From the NCBI GenBank assembly GCA_021824575.1, contig JAKAKJ010000084.1:56964-120963 (forward strand): DNA of 64,000 bases. Reading direction: 5' to 3'. This document shows positions 10,797 through 20,657 of the stretch, piece by piece. Below the pieces are notes generated by a model that saw only the letters and a program-made list of their open reading frames with translations, had not been told where the DNA came from and ran no database searches. Made by a program: the position numbers and the translations under genes. The DNA comes from Chloroflexota bacterium. GTDB lineage: Bacteria > Chloroflexota > Anaerolineae > Anaerolineales > Villigracilaceae. Within the stretch, counting starts at the first letter, position 1. Each line of letters starts with the position of its first letter.

Positions 10797-11609
10797 CTAA
10801 GGGCATGCAGAGCTTACGCTGGTTATTGCTGACGTGCCGTATGCATTGGCAGCTGCAACACCAAATTGCACCGCGCCTGATGGAGTTGGATTGATTGGAA
10901 GATATGTAATCGTATACTGGGTGGTTGACAATTGGAGAAATAGCTTCCCATTGACATAAATGTTATAAGAGGCTGCATTGCTTACATTCGTCCATGTCAG
11001 GGCATCGCTGCGGCTTGTAAGGACCTTGACTGGAAAGTAAATGAACTGACAGCTTGTGATTACGGTTAGCTTGGAAGGCGCAGAGGGCGGTAATGCGATT
11101 TTTATAATGCCCGGATTAATGACTGGACTGATGGGAATGATCGGTTTGTTGGTAGGGGCGGCAGATGGTTTCGTAGGCTTTGGGGTGGGAGGATTGGCCG
11201 CGACCTGTGTGGGCGGCGCGGAGGGCGGCGCGATTTCGGCCAGTGTGCTTGTATTACCCTGCACTGTGGCATAAGCTCCCCAAAGCCAGCACGTTCCGCC
11301 GGTTGGCGTGTTGATGATCCAGTAATTCGAAGCGGAATATTTTCCCACCACTTGTGCGGTCGCGCCCGGTTGGAAAACCAGCACCAATGAATAACTTGGA
11401 TCGGGGCCGGTCCGGCAATTCGTGGCCGTGCTGACGCTTACCATCGGCACGGACGACGTCGGCGTCAGCGCGGGCGCGGCCGTCTGCGTTGGCTGGGCAG
11501 TAAATGTTGGTGTGGTGTCCGCTCCGGGTTTCTGCGCCGGAAGATTGCACGCCAGGATCGCAACTAAAATGGCAGAAATCGCTAACAATAATTTTCTGTT
11601 CGTGTTCAT
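10797..11609 (-). CDS. Lipoprotein with SH3b-like and Fn3-like domains (paralog 1)
   Basis: MNTNRKLLLAISAILVAILAC lipobox; NCRTGPDPSYSLVLVFQPGATAQVVGKYSASNYWII; Fn3-like C-terminus. Confidence 0.85.
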   Translation of the reverse strand: MNTNRKLLLAISAILVAILACNLPAQKPGADTTPTFTAQPTQTAAPALTPTSSVPMVSVSTATNCRTGPDPSYSLVLVFQPGATAQVVGKYSASNYWIINTPTGGTCWLWGAYATVQGNTSTLAEIAPPSAPPTQVAANPPTPKPTKPSAAPTNKPIIPISPVINPGIIKIALPPSAPSKLTVITSCQFIYFPVKVLTSRSDALTWTNVSNAASYNIYVNGKLFLQLSTTQYTITYLPINPTPSGAVQFGVAAANAYGTSAITSVSSACP

Positions 11610-11723
11610 GACAACAACCTCCAATTCAGTTGTATTTTGCTTCGTCATGAACACAAAGCCAATCCCCAAAATGTACCGAGGAGATTGGGGTCGTTTGCGA
11701 TGCGGGGTGGAACGGACCTTGAA

Positions 11724-12539
11724 TTATCCGCAGTGATGGACTTCGATGGTCACGATGCTGGAGACTTCGGAGTTGTTGAACGCCTGCACACCATAAGTAA
11801 CATCCCGGTGACCAAAGTGGACGAAAGTATCAGTGTAGGAACTTGCATGAGCATGAAGAGTCGCGATTTGTCTTCCATTCCTGTACACGCGTACGCCTGT
11901 CTGGTCGTTGTCAGTGTTCGTCCATCGGAAGACCACCGTCCATTGCGACGCATTATTCCCCCACCAATAATCATCCGGGTCAGGCGTGGATGAAAGGGCT
12001 GTGCTGCTGCAGGAGACGCGCGGGTTGCGCGGTTCGCTCAAGGTGTAGTTCGATGCTGCTGGTGTCGCCGGCGCGGGGAGATTGCTAGTATCGCCGCTCA
12101 CGCTCGCATATTGTCCCGAAAGCCAGCAAACTGTGCCGGGATAATTTGGCACATCAATGATCCAGTAATTATCGGCCGCATCTTCTCCCTCCACCGTTAC
12201 CGTGATTCCCGGTCGGATCGTGATCACGAGGCCATAATATGCGCTGGGGCCAGCGTAACAATTTGTCGCGACGCTCACGCTCAAAGTCGGCGGCAGCGGC
12301 GTGTTGGTGGGCGTCGGCGTCAGGCTTGGAGTCGGCGTATTGGCAGGAGTGGCGGAAAGCGCCTCTTGTGTAAAAACTTCCAAAGTGCCCGCCACCATCG
12401 TCGAGACCTGCTGTATACCAGTGAGCGTGGGCGTCTGCGTTGCATTGGAAGAGGGCGCGCCCAAATCAACTGTCACACTGCAAGCCAGCCCAATCAGGGC
12501 AATCCCAAACAGGAGGAAGATTTTTTTGAGAGGCGTCAT
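11724..12539 (-). CDS. Lipoprotein with SH3b-like and Fn3-like domains (paralog 2)
   Basis: ALIGLAC lipobox; VSTMVAGTLEVFT; NCYAGPSAYYGLVITIRPGITVTVEGEDAADNYWII; FRWTNTDNDQTGVRVYRNGRQIATL. Alternative start 12545. Confidence 0.85.
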   Translation of the reverse strand: MTPLKKIFLLFGIALIGLACSVTVDLGAPSSNATQTPTLTGIQQVSTMVAGTLEVFTQEALSATPANTPTPSLTPTPTNTPLPPTLSVSVATNCYAGPSAYYGLVITIRPGITVTVEGEDAADNYWIIDVPNYPGTVCWLSGQYASVSGDTSNLPAPATPAASNYTLSEPRNPRVSCSSTALSSTPDPDDYWWGNNASQWTVVFRWTNTDNDQTGVRVYRNGRQIATLHAHASSYTDTFVHFGHRDVTYGVQAFNNSEVSSIVTIEVHHCG

Positions 12540-12756
12540 ATCCATTCCTTCTACATGAAATATCTTTCCCTCTTGTGCCAACTATACTCCAATCGCCAAA
12601 CGCAGATGTGTATTTTATGTGTAGATTTCGTCAGAGAATCGAAGCTTTTGGGGGTGAGGCATTTGGGAAATAACTCAAAGCGCGCCAGGGTTTGATTTTC
12701 ATGACGCGCTTTATTTTGCGAAATTCGCGTGCGGAGTTTTTATCTTCGCCCCGAAT

Positions 12757-13515
12757 TTATTGACAGGCGAAACTGATTGACCGCTGGCCGGACGCGCCGA
12801 CCGCATTGTAGGCTTCCACACTGAAAGTGACCGTGGCTCCAACCGGGACATTCGTAACATCCTGATAGGTAGTGGCATTGGCCGGCAGATCAGCAATCAA
12901 TGTATTATCGCGATAGACGTGATAGCCCGTTTCATTATTGGCATTATCTGCCCAATTGAGAGTCGTCGTCAGACTTGAGCAGGGGCCAACCCATTGATAG
13001 AAAAGACTCCCGGGGCGGGCTGGGACGCCGCTCGCCGCGCCGGCTGTCGGTGTGATATCCGGCAGGCTGGCGAAATTTCCGCTTGCAGTCGCGTATTCAC
13101 CGGAAGCCCAGCAAGTATCTTGTGACTGCGGAAGCTGGACGAGCCAGTAATTATCCGCCGTGTCTCTTCCCAGGATGGTGAGCTTTGTGCCGGGATTGAA
13201 GGCGGTGATCAACTGGAAACTGGTTCCAGGCCCGCTTCGGCAATTGGTCGGATTGTTGATCGTCAAGACCGGAGCGGTGGATGTGGATGCTGGCGCCGCA
13301 GGCGATGCAAAAGGCGCGGGTGTGTTGGCTGGCGTTTGACCCTTGACCACCGATTCGGTCGCGGCTTGCAGCGTCTGCGCGACGATGGTGGCTGCCGCAT
13401 CGTTCAAATTCGAAGTTGGCGGTGCGTTGACGCCGATGTTGCACGCTGTTATGACAAATGCCAGAAAACCAAAGGTTGCCAAGCGCATTGTTTTCGATTT
13501 CATAGTTCTCCTCAA
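12757..13515 (-). CDS. Lipoprotein with SH3b-like and Fn3-like domains (paralog 3)
   Basis: FVITAC lipobox; AATIVAQTLQAAT; NCRSGPGTSFQLITAFNPGTKLTILGRDTADNYWLV; LNWADNANNETGYHVYRDN. Confidence 0.86.
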   Translation of the reverse strand: MRRTMKSKTMRLATFGFLAFVITACNIGVNAPPTSNLNDAAATIVAQTLQAATESVVKGQTPANTPAPFASPAAPASTSTAPVLTINNPTNCRSGPGTSFQLITAFNPGTKLTILGRDTADNYWLVQLPQSQDTCWASGEYATASGNFASLPDITPTAGAASGVPARPGSLFYQWVGPCSSLTTTLNWADNANNETGYHVYRDNTLIADLPANATTYQDVTNVPVGATVTFSVEAYNAVGASGQRSISFACQ

Positions 13516-13525
13516 GTTGGATGAT

Positions 13526-14266
13526 TTATCTGCTGCAAGTGACGGTGATCTTCGTTTGTGCCGATTCTCCTACATCGTTGTAGACGGATATGCCGTACGT
13601 CACGCTTCCGCCCGGAACGATGATTGCCGTATCCTGATAAGCTGTTGTGCCAGCGGGCAAGTCAGCAATTTGAGTGTCGTTGCGGAACACGCGATACCCA
13701 TTTGCGTCTTTCGTGGCATACCAACTTAGATTCGTCGTCACACTCTCGCTGCCGCTGGCAGTATAGGAGCAAAGGAAGGGATAATTTATCGTTCCTTTGG
13801 CAACCGGCAGGGGCGGACTTTGCGTGCTGGGCTGCGGCGTGACTTCAGGCAGAGATTGAAAATCTCCGGTGGGGGAGCCGTCTTGAGCCATCACCCAACA
13901 GACATCCGTGCCGTTCGGCGCCTTGACCAGCCATGCGCTCTGCGGCGTGTCCCTTCCAATCAGTTCCACAGTCGTGCCTGCAGTTAATGTCGCGACGATC
14001 CTGAAATTCGGGCTTGTGCCTGTCCGGCAATTTACGTTGCCATTGATATATAAAAATGGTTTGGCAAAGGTTGGTGTGGCGGACGGAAGAGGCGTCGGCG
14101 TGTGGTGAGATGCGGCTTGCGTGGCCGCCTGGAAGGTCGAGGCCACGAGTGTGGAGGCCGCTTCGGCCACGGTCAGCGGTTGGGGCGTTGGGGGCGCAGT
14201 CCCGCAGGCGGAGGCGAGCAACACCAGCGCACCCGCCAGAGTCAAAAAGGCTTTGCGTGAGTTCAT
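13526..14266 (-). CDS. Lipoprotein with SH3b-like and Fn3-like domains (paralog 4)
   Basis: LASAC lipobox; ASTLVASTFQAAT; NCRTGTSPNFRIVATLTAGTTVELIGRDTPQSAWLV. Confidence 0.86.
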   Translation of the reverse strand: MNSRKAFLTLAGALVLLASACGTAPPTPQPLTVAEAASTLVASTFQAATQAASHHTPTPLPSATPTFAKPFLYINGNVNCRTGTSPNFRIVATLTAGTTVELIGRDTPQSAWLVKAPNGTDVCWVMAQDGSPTGDFQSLPEVTPQPSTQSPPLPVAKGTINYPFLCSYTASGSESVTTNLSWYATKDANGYRVFRNDTQIADLPAGTTAYQDTAIIVPGGSVTYGISVYNDVGESAQTKITVTCSR

Positions 14267-14338
14267 GCGATTTTCTGATCCTGACTTTATGTTTTATATC
14301 TTTATAACATAAAAGTCGCCGGGCTTAATTAATGTCCC

Positions 14339-14890
14339 CTAATGTTTGCGCGCCACTTTCCTGAAGAACAAGTCGAGTAAGATTGGGTCGAAAAACTCGG
14401 CGTCGTGTTCCATGATCTGCAGGGACTTTTTATTCGAATAGGCGGGCCGGTAACCGCGGTCGCTGGTCAGCGCGTCGTATGTGTCTGCAATGCGGATGAT
14501 GCGCGCACCGACTGGAATCTCCTCGCCTTTTATTTTATTTGGGTAACCGCTTCCGTCAAAATTTTCGTGATGGTTCAGGATGATCGAATGGATGGATGGA
14601 TCAATATCCAAATTTTCCACAAGGTTTGCGCCGATGTTGGCGTGCTGCTGCACCATGATGTATTCGGCTTCTGTGAATCGTCCCGGCTTGTTGATGACGA
14701 ATTCGTTGATGGCGATCTTGCCAATATCGTGAATCGACGCGGCGAATTTCAAAAGCTCCAATTCTTCTGCCTTCAAATCTGCGGCCCTGCCAAGTGCGAA
14801 GGCATATTCAGTCACGTGATCCGAATGTTTCTCGGCATGCGGATCGCGCAGCCCGATCAGCCGGATGAGGAATGGTAGTAATGTGGTCAT
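14339..14890 (-). CDS. HD-GYP domain phosphohydrolase
   Basis: HDIGKIAINEFVINKPG, HHENFDGSGYPNKIKGEEIP. Start MTTLLPF at 14890. Confidence 0.88.
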   Translation of the reverse strand: MTTLLPFLIRLIGLRDPHAEKHSDHVTEYAFALGRAADLKAEELELLKFAASIHDIGKIAINEFVINKPGRFTEAEYIMVQQHANIGANLVENLDIDPSIHSIILNHHENFDGSGYPNKIKGEEIPVGARIIRIADTYDALTSDRGYRPAYSNKKSLQIMEHDAEFFDPILLDLFFRKVARKH

Positions 14891-14903
14891 CGTTGATCGT
14901 TTG

Positions 14904-16070
14904 TTATTCACCGTTTCCTTCGAGCCAGCTTGCCATGTATTCCGGCTTCTCCATTTCAACGGCTTGCCTGGTAAGCTGCAGCGGATAAAACGCATCCACC
15001 ATCACGGCCAGTTCGTTGGTCTCCTTTTTGCCAATCGAAGCTTCGGTCATGCCGGGCTGCGGACCGTGCGGCAAGCCATACGGATGCAGGCTGATGTCGT
15101 ACTGGTCAATGCCTTTGCGCGACATGAAGTTGCCCTCGGCATAATAAATCACTTCATCCGAATTTATGTTCGAATGATTGTAAGGTGCGGGAATGCTTTC
15201 AGGATGATAGTCGAACAAACGCGGCACGAATGAACAGACGACGAAGTTGTGTCCCTGAAAAGTTTGATGAGCGGGCGGCGGCTGGTGGACGCGTCCGGTG
15301 ATGGGTTCGAAGTCGCCGATGTTGAAAATCCATGGATAAAGATAACCGTCCCAGCCGATGACATCGAACGGATGATGATCCAGTTCATGGCAGGTTAGGC
15401 GGTCACGCACCTTGATGTGGACCTCGAACTGGCCGCGCTCCGTGTGTGTCTCCAACTCTGACGGAACGCGGATGTCGCGCTCCGAATACGGTGCGTGCTC
15501 GAGCATTTGTCCGTAATCGTTTCGATAGCGGCGCGGCGGTTCGATCTGCGACGGAGCCTCGATCACAAAAAAGCGAGCTTCTTTTGATTCAAGGATCATC
15601 TGCCAAGTCGTCCCGAAAGGTATAACGATGTAATCGCCGGAATGAAACGGCAGGTTGCCAAATTGTGTCTTCAGTACGCCATTTCCTTCATGGACGAACC
15701 ACGTCTCGTAGGCTTGGGCGTTGCGATAGAAATAATCCATGCTTTTGGATGCGCGCGCCACGCCGAGGATCACGTCGTTGTTGCCGAGGAGCGGAGTCCG
15801 CGCCGAAACGGGATCCGCTCCGAGCGGGGCTTGAACCGTTCTGAACGCGCGGTGACGGATCGGGCCGAAGTCCACGTATTCGGGTTTGAGCGATCCATAG
15901 TCTTCGGTCTTCATCACGCGCGGCGGCAAATAGTGATGATAAAGAATGGACTGGATGGATGAAAATCCCTCCAGTCCCATCAGTTCTTCACGATAAAGTT
16001 TGCCGTCCGGCTTTCTGAATTGTGTGTGTCGCTTATGCGGAATTTCGCCAAGCTTATGATAGAAAGGCAT
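14904..16070 (-). CDS. hmgA: Homogentisate 1,2-dioxygenase family protein
   Basis: MPFYHKLGEIPHKRHTQFRKPDGKLYREELMG; GWDGYLYPWIFNIGDFEPITGRVHQPPPAHQTF; SIPAPYNHSNINSDEVIYYAEG. Confidence 0.93.
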   Translation of the reverse strand: MPFYHKLGEIPHKRHTQFRKPDGKLYREELMGLEGFSSIQSILYHHYLPPRVMKTEDYGSLKPEYVDFGPIRHRAFRTVQAPLGADPVSARTPLLGNNDVILGVARASKSMDYFYRNAQAYETWFVHEGNGVLKTQFGNLPFHSGDYIVIPFGTTWQMILESKEARFFVIEAPSQIEPPRRYRNDYGQMLEHAPYSERDIRVPSELETHTERGQFEVHIKVRDRLTCHELDHHPFDVIGWDGYLYPWIFNIGDFEPITGRVHQPPPAHQTFQGHNFVVCSFVPRLFDYHPESIPAPYNHSNINSDEVIYYAEGNFMSRKGIDQYDISLHPYGLPHGPQPGMTEASIGKKETNELAVMVDAFYPLQLTRQAVEMEKPEYMASWLEGNGE

Positions 16071-16134
16071 TACTAGCTCCTTTGCTGACAATAAACGGAC
16101 ATCTACCAATTAAATGTGATAAGGGCAAATTTTC

Positions 16135-17067
16135 TTACGGGGTAATTGTAATGGACTGAATCAAAGCATCCAAAATGATAATGGAGGGGGCAAACGAATC
16201 CGGCGAGGTTGCATTCATCTTGTCGGTGATTGCCTGATAATAATTATTGAACACAGTTGCATCTGGGCTGTTGTAATCCGGGAATGGGACCCCGCCAGCC
16301 GGGAGGGGCGCATTGGGGTCGATTCCGTTTGCGAGGAGCGGCGCTTGTATCGGCAGCACGACGATGATGTAATATTTCCCGTCATTGGTCAATCCCTCGA
16401 AATTATAGAACGTGGCGCTGTTATTGATTGGCCCAACCGCCTGTCCATATTGAGTTACAAAGCGTGCGCCTGATCCGTTCTTGAATTGAATGAGCTTTGC
16501 CTGTGCGGCGAACATGGACGCCGCATTGAAGTTCGGAACCTGCGGCAGGTTTTCGTTGGTTAAAGGCGAGGATGGACTTGACAATATGGCTTGAAGACGC
16601 TGCAGGCTGATCCTGGCGCCGTCATACATGGACGCGTATTCCTGCGCTGGGTAAACATCAATGAAGACCTGAGAAAAATGATCAGCAGGGAGGTTGTAAT
16701 TGTCGAGCGTAAATTCAATATGGGCTGGTGCGACTGCCCACGGCCCGTTGTTTTGATCGCTGGGGTTATTCGGGATGGCCTGCGGTGACGCGCCGCTGGC
16801 AAGTCCGCTTGGGATAATGAAGCTGACGTTTTGAAACGAAACCGGAATTCCCGCCGGTTGGGCTGCTTGTGTTGGGGCTGGCTGTGTTGGCGGAATTGAT
16901 GATGTGGCCGCGGGCGCAGCGGCGGTGACCGCTTGGATCGTCCCCGCTACGATGGTGGCGACATTTTGCTGATCCGGCGCGGTTGTTGTCGGCGCCGACG
17001 CGATACTGCAAGCCAAAATCAAACCGGCCATGGCAAAAACAAAAAAGACTTTCTTGAAATTTTGCAT
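16135..17067 (-). CDS. Lipoprotein of unknown function (paralog of 17075-17929)
   Basis: LILAC lipobox; NVATIVAGTIQAVT; 60% or so visual identity blocks with neighbour (GPWAVAPAHIEFTLDNY). SD gaggagaac before ATG. Confidence 0.8.
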   Translation of the reverse strand: MQNFKKVFFVFAMAGLILACSIASAPTTTAPDQQNVATIVAGTIQAVTAAAPAATSSIPPTQPAPTQAAQPAGIPVSFQNVSFIIPSGLASGASPQAIPNNPSDQNNGPWAVAPAHIEFTLDNYNLPADHFSQVFIDVYPAQEYASMYDGARISLQRLQAILSSPSSPLTNENLPQVPNFNAASMFAAQAKLIQFKNGSGARFVTQYGQAVGPINNSATFYNFEGLTNDGKYYIIVVLPIQAPLLANGIDPNAPLPAGGVPFPDYNSPDATVFNNYYQAITDKMNATSPDSFAPSIIILDALIQSITITP

Positions 17068-17074
17068 GTTCTCC

Positions 17075-17929
17075 TCATTGTGTTGAAATGGATTGAATGA
17101 GCGCATCGAGCGAAGTCAACGTTGGACTGAACTGATCAGGCTGGGCCGCGTTGATCAGATTTGTGATTTGGCTGTAATAATTTTCAAAGTCCGGGCCGGA
17201 TGCGTTATTTTGCGGGAACGGAATCCCGCCGGATGGGATTGGCGAACTGGGATTATTGTCAATCGGGAGGAATGGCAATTGAGTTGGCAGGGTCGCGATG
17301 ATGTAATACTTGCCGTCGCTCGTCAATCCTTGGAAATGATAAAACAAACCGCTGTTGCTGACGGGCGCAATACCATTACCGTACTGAGTGACCAATCGCA
17401 CGCCCGCGCCGTTTTTGAAGGATATCGTCTGCATCTGTGCTGCAATCACTTGACCCGCGTTGAAAAACGGAATGCCTGGCATATTCTCCGCTGCCAGCGG
17501 AATGGTTTTGTTGACGATGCCTTGCACGCGCCGGATGTTTTCCTTCACTTGGTCGGACATGGAAGAAAAATCTTCCGCAGGATACACGAGTATTTGAGGG
17601 CGTTGATAGAAAGTAACCTGGCTGTAATTATCGAGCAAAATCTCGATATGTTCTGGTGCGATAGCCCAGGGACCCAGCTGCTGTGAATCTGTAAGCGCAG
17701 GGACAGTGCCGGTCAATGCGTTTGTTGCCAGTCCTCGAGGAATGGTCAAACTGACATTGCCATACGTGACGTTGTTGAAGTTTGGAACAGCCGTATGCGC
17801 CTGAACCGTTGATGCAACTACCGTTGCTACATCCGACTGAGATGGAGCCGCGGGAGCACCGAAACCACAAGCCAAAATAACTGGAATGGCAGCAGCTGCA
17901 ATGAGTCTAATCAGTGTTTTTGATTTCAT
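17075..17929 (-). CDS. Lipoprotein of unknown function (paralog of 16135-17067)
   Basis: VILAC lipobox; DVATVVASTVQAHT; GPWAIAPEHIEILLDNY. Overlaps cupin gene by about 23 bp. Confidence 0.8.
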   Translation of the reverse strand: MKSKTLIRLIAAAAIPVILACGFGAPAAPSQSDVATVVASTVQAHTAVPNFNNVTYGNVSLTIPRGLATNALTGTVPALTDSQQLGPWAIAPEHIEILLDNYSQVTFYQRPQILVYPAEDFSSMSDQVKENIRRVQGIVNKTIPLAAENMPGIPFFNAGQVIAAQMQTISFKNGAGVRLVTQYGNGIAPVSNSGLFYHFQGLTSDGKYYIIATLPTQLPFLPIDNNPSSPIPSGGIPFPQNNASGPDFENYYSQITNLINAAQPDQFSPTLTSLDALIQSISTQ

Positions 17930-18338
17930 TTTTCGATTTGGCTTCCGGCTCTTCGATCACGACCACACTTTCCTGTTCGTTTGGATCATTGCGCGCCACC
18001 ACCGCGATGACTTGTTCGCTCTCGCTTAAATTCACCGGTTGGTGTGGAACGTTCGGCGGGATGAATAAAAAATCCCCGGCTTGATTGATGCTTGAATGTT
18101 CAAGGTTCGGTCCGTATTTCGTTTCAGCACGGCCCTGAATAATATAAATGACTGTTTCGTACCCATTGTGATAATGTGGCGTGGCTTTTCCGCCCGGCGG
18201 AATGATGACGAGGTGAATGCACAAATGTCGTGATCCTGCTGTGCTGGCAGAAATGCCTTCAAAATTTGGCAGGCTCTGTTTGGTAAGATGCGTACCCTTT
18301 GGACGAACGGTGATCACCGGTTTATCTTCGACCATCAT
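17907..18338 (-). CDS. Cupin domain protein
   Basis: GSRHLCIHLVIIPPGGKATPHYHNGYETVIYIIQG...DFLFIPPNVPHQPVNLSE. Confidence 0.88.
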   Translation of the reverse strand: MMVEDKPVITVRPKGTHLTKQSLPNFEGISASTAGSRHLCIHLVIIPPGGKATPHYHNGYETVIYIIQGRAETKYGPNLEHSSINQAGDFLFIPPNVPHQPVNLSESEQVIAVVARNDPNEQESVVVIEEPEAKSKNEIKNTD

Positions 18339-19216
18339 GATTTTTTGCCAACCTTGTTTCGTAGTGTGCCAAGCCTTTCGATTTCGAGTTCGACAACATC
18401 GCCTTCGTTAAGCCACGGACCTTGAGCTTTTGTCAATTCAAGCAGGCACCCCGTGCCGACTGTTCCGGATCCGATCACATCGCCAGGCAATAACATGACA
18501 TATTCGGACGCGCGCGCAAGCAGATCGCCGAATGACCAATAAATGTCGTTGAAGTTACCGCGTGATTTTTCCGCGCCGTTGACGCAGCCCCGCATCGTTA
18601 AATCGTAGACCCCGGGGCGGGCTACCGCTTTATCGGCCAATTCATCCGCGGTGACGATGTACGGTCCCAGTGCGGACGCGAAATCTTTTCCCTTTGCCGG
18701 GCCGAGACTCACCTTCATTTCTTCGCGCTGAATATCGCGCGCAGACCAATCGTTGAAGATGGTGTAACCAAAAATATGTTGAGAAGCATCTTCGGGCTTG
18801 ATGTTGATGCCGGGTCTTCCAATTATTGCCGCGATCTCAAGTTCATAATCCATTTCTTTTGTGTAGGACGGATATGGGATTTCATCGTCCGGCCCATATA
18901 TGTTATTCGGATTCGTGAAATAGAAAATGGGAAACTTGTACCATTCCGCCGGGACTTCGCGTCCGCGGTTGGCATTTGCGGTTTTGACATGCGTCTCGAA
19001 CGCGTACCCGTCGCGCAATGTCGTCGGGCGGAGCGGCGCGTGGAGTTTCACTTCATCGAGTGCGTAAGATGCTTTCGATATGTGGAGCACGGCCTCGTCC
19101 GCGCCGGCCTCGATGACGGCACGCATGTCGGGAAATGACAAGGGGTAGATTCGATTTTCTTTAATGAGACCCGGTTGCGGCGGAGTCTGATGCGTGGAAA
19201 AAGTAGCGAATTTCAT
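18335..19216 (-). CDS. Fumarylacetoacetate hydrolase family protein
   Basis: DYELEIAAIIGRPG, FNDWSARDIQREEMKVSLGPAKGKDFASALGPYIV. Confidence 0.93.
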   Translation of the reverse strand: MKFATFSTHQTPPQPGLIKENRIYPLSFPDMRAVIEAGADEAVLHISKASYALDEVKLHAPLRPTTLRDGYAFETHVKTANANRGREVPAEWYKFPIFYFTNPNNIYGPDDEIPYPSYTKEMDYELEIAAIIGRPGINIKPEDASQHIFGYTIFNDWSARDIQREEMKVSLGPAKGKDFASALGPYIVTADELADKAVARPGVYDLTMRGCVNGAEKSRGNFNDIYWSFGDLLARASEYVMLLPGDVIGSGTVGTGCLLELTKAQGPWLNEGDVVELEIERLGTLRNKVGKKS

Positions 19217-19328
19217 TTTTATCCGTTTGAAGGTTGAATGTCAAAAGTTGAAAATCATCTCGCTCAAGCCGCTGTCCTCGGCGGCGAGACGCCACCGAGC
19301 GCGAATGCTAAGAGTTGAGAAGTTAAAA

Positions 19329-19361
19329 AGTTGGCAAGTCGAACTTTTCAACTTGCCAACT
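19329..19361. repeat. AGTTGGCAAGT inverted repeat, family copy 1
   Basis: AGTTGGCAAGT (19329-19339)/ACTTGCCAACT (19351-19361). Confidence 0.6.
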
Positions 19362-19378
19362 TGTCAACGTGGAAACGA

Positions 19379-20524
19379 TCAGAGATTGCCGCGCTTTTCC
19401 TGTTCGAGTTCGAGCGCTTCGAATAAAGCTTTGAAGTTGCCTTTGCCGAAGCTCTGTGAGCCGTGGCGTTCGATGACTTCGATGAACATCGTCGGGCGAT
19501 CCTGAATGGATTTGGTGAAGATTTGAAGCAGGTAGCCTTCATCGTCGCGGTCAACGAGGATGCCGAGATCGTGAATGGCTTTCATGTCTTCATCAATCTT
19601 GCCGACGCGGTCGGGCAGAATTTCATAATAGGCTTCGGGCACGCGCAGGAATTCCACGCCGTTGTTCTTCAGTTGCGTGACGGTTTTGATGATGTCGCCG
19701 GTGATTAGCGCGATGTGTTGCGCGCCGGGCGTGAGATAGTAATCGAGATATTCTTCGATCTGACTCTTCTTCTTGCCCTCGGCGGGTTCATTGATCGGGA
19801 ACTTGACGCGGCCATTGCCGTTCTGCATGACCTTCGACATCAACGCGGAATATTCGGTCGAGATGTCTTTATCGTCGAAGTGCATCAATTGGCGGAAGCC
19901 CATCACTTTGTGATAGAAGTTGACCCATTCATTCATCTTTCCCAGTTGCACGTTGCCAACGATGTGATCAATCGCGGCGAGACCAACGGATTGCGCTTCC
20001 TTGTCTTTGATGGGACGATAAGTTGGAGCGAATGTGCCTTTGTAGTCATCGCGATCCACGAAGACATGCAGCGTTTCGCCGTACGTGTAAATAGCCGACG
20101 TACGATAGATGCCGAAGTCGTCTTTCTGCTCACGCGGTGCCCACGCGGACTTGCCTCCGCGCGACGTGGTCTCCTTCCATGCTTTTTCGACGTCATCCAC
20201 TTCGAGTGCGATAGTCTTGACGCCGTCGCCGTGAACCATCTGGTGCGCGGCGATTTCGTTGGTCGGGCCATAAGCCGCAGAAACAACGAACCGCGCCTGC
20301 CCTGACTCTAAAACGTACGAGGCAAAGTCGCGGTTGCCGGTTTCCAAACCCGAATATGCCACCGGCTTGAAGCCATAAGCTTTCCACCAATAAAACATGG
20401 CGTGACGGGCATTGCCCACATAAAAGTGGACGTGGTCAATGGATTTTATTTGGAGGAAGTCAGCTTCCTCGGTCATGGGGCGTGAATCTGTAATGGGCGC
20501 GCTTTTAGACGCGATTTTTGTCAT
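19379..20524 (-). CDS. hppD: 4-hydroxyphenylpyruvate dioxygenase
   Basis: Two VOC halves; IDHVHFYVGNARHAMFYWWKAYGFKPVAYSGLETG; DHIVGNVQLGKMNEWVNFYHKVMGF; C-terminal FIEVIERHGSQSFGKGNFKALFEALE. Confidence 0.95.
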   Translation of the reverse strand: MTKIASKSAPITDSRPMTEEADFLQIKSIDHVHFYVGNARHAMFYWWKAYGFKPVAYSGLETGNRDFASYVLESGQARFVVSAAYGPTNEIAAHQMVHGDGVKTIALEVDDVEKAWKETTSRGGKSAWAPREQKDDFGIYRTSAIYTYGETLHVFVDRDDYKGTFAPTYRPIKDKEAQSVGLAAIDHIVGNVQLGKMNEWVNFYHKVMGFRQLMHFDDKDISTEYSALMSKVMQNGNGRVKFPINEPAEGKKKSQIEEYLDYYLTPGAQHIALITGDIIKTVTQLKNNGVEFLRVPEAYYEILPDRVGKIDEDMKAIHDLGILVDRDDEGYLLQIFTKSIQDRPTMFIEVIERHGSQSFGKGNFKALFEALELEQEKRGNL

Positions 20525-20657
20525 ATCTCTCTCCTTTGGTCAGTTGGGAAGATTCTACGACAAAGGTTGTCCGATTGCAAATCAAAACGCTATGGGTTGG
20601 GCGGCGCTTGTGAATTTGGGATTTATTCGTCAACTGCCGTCTGACGGTTTCAAAATA

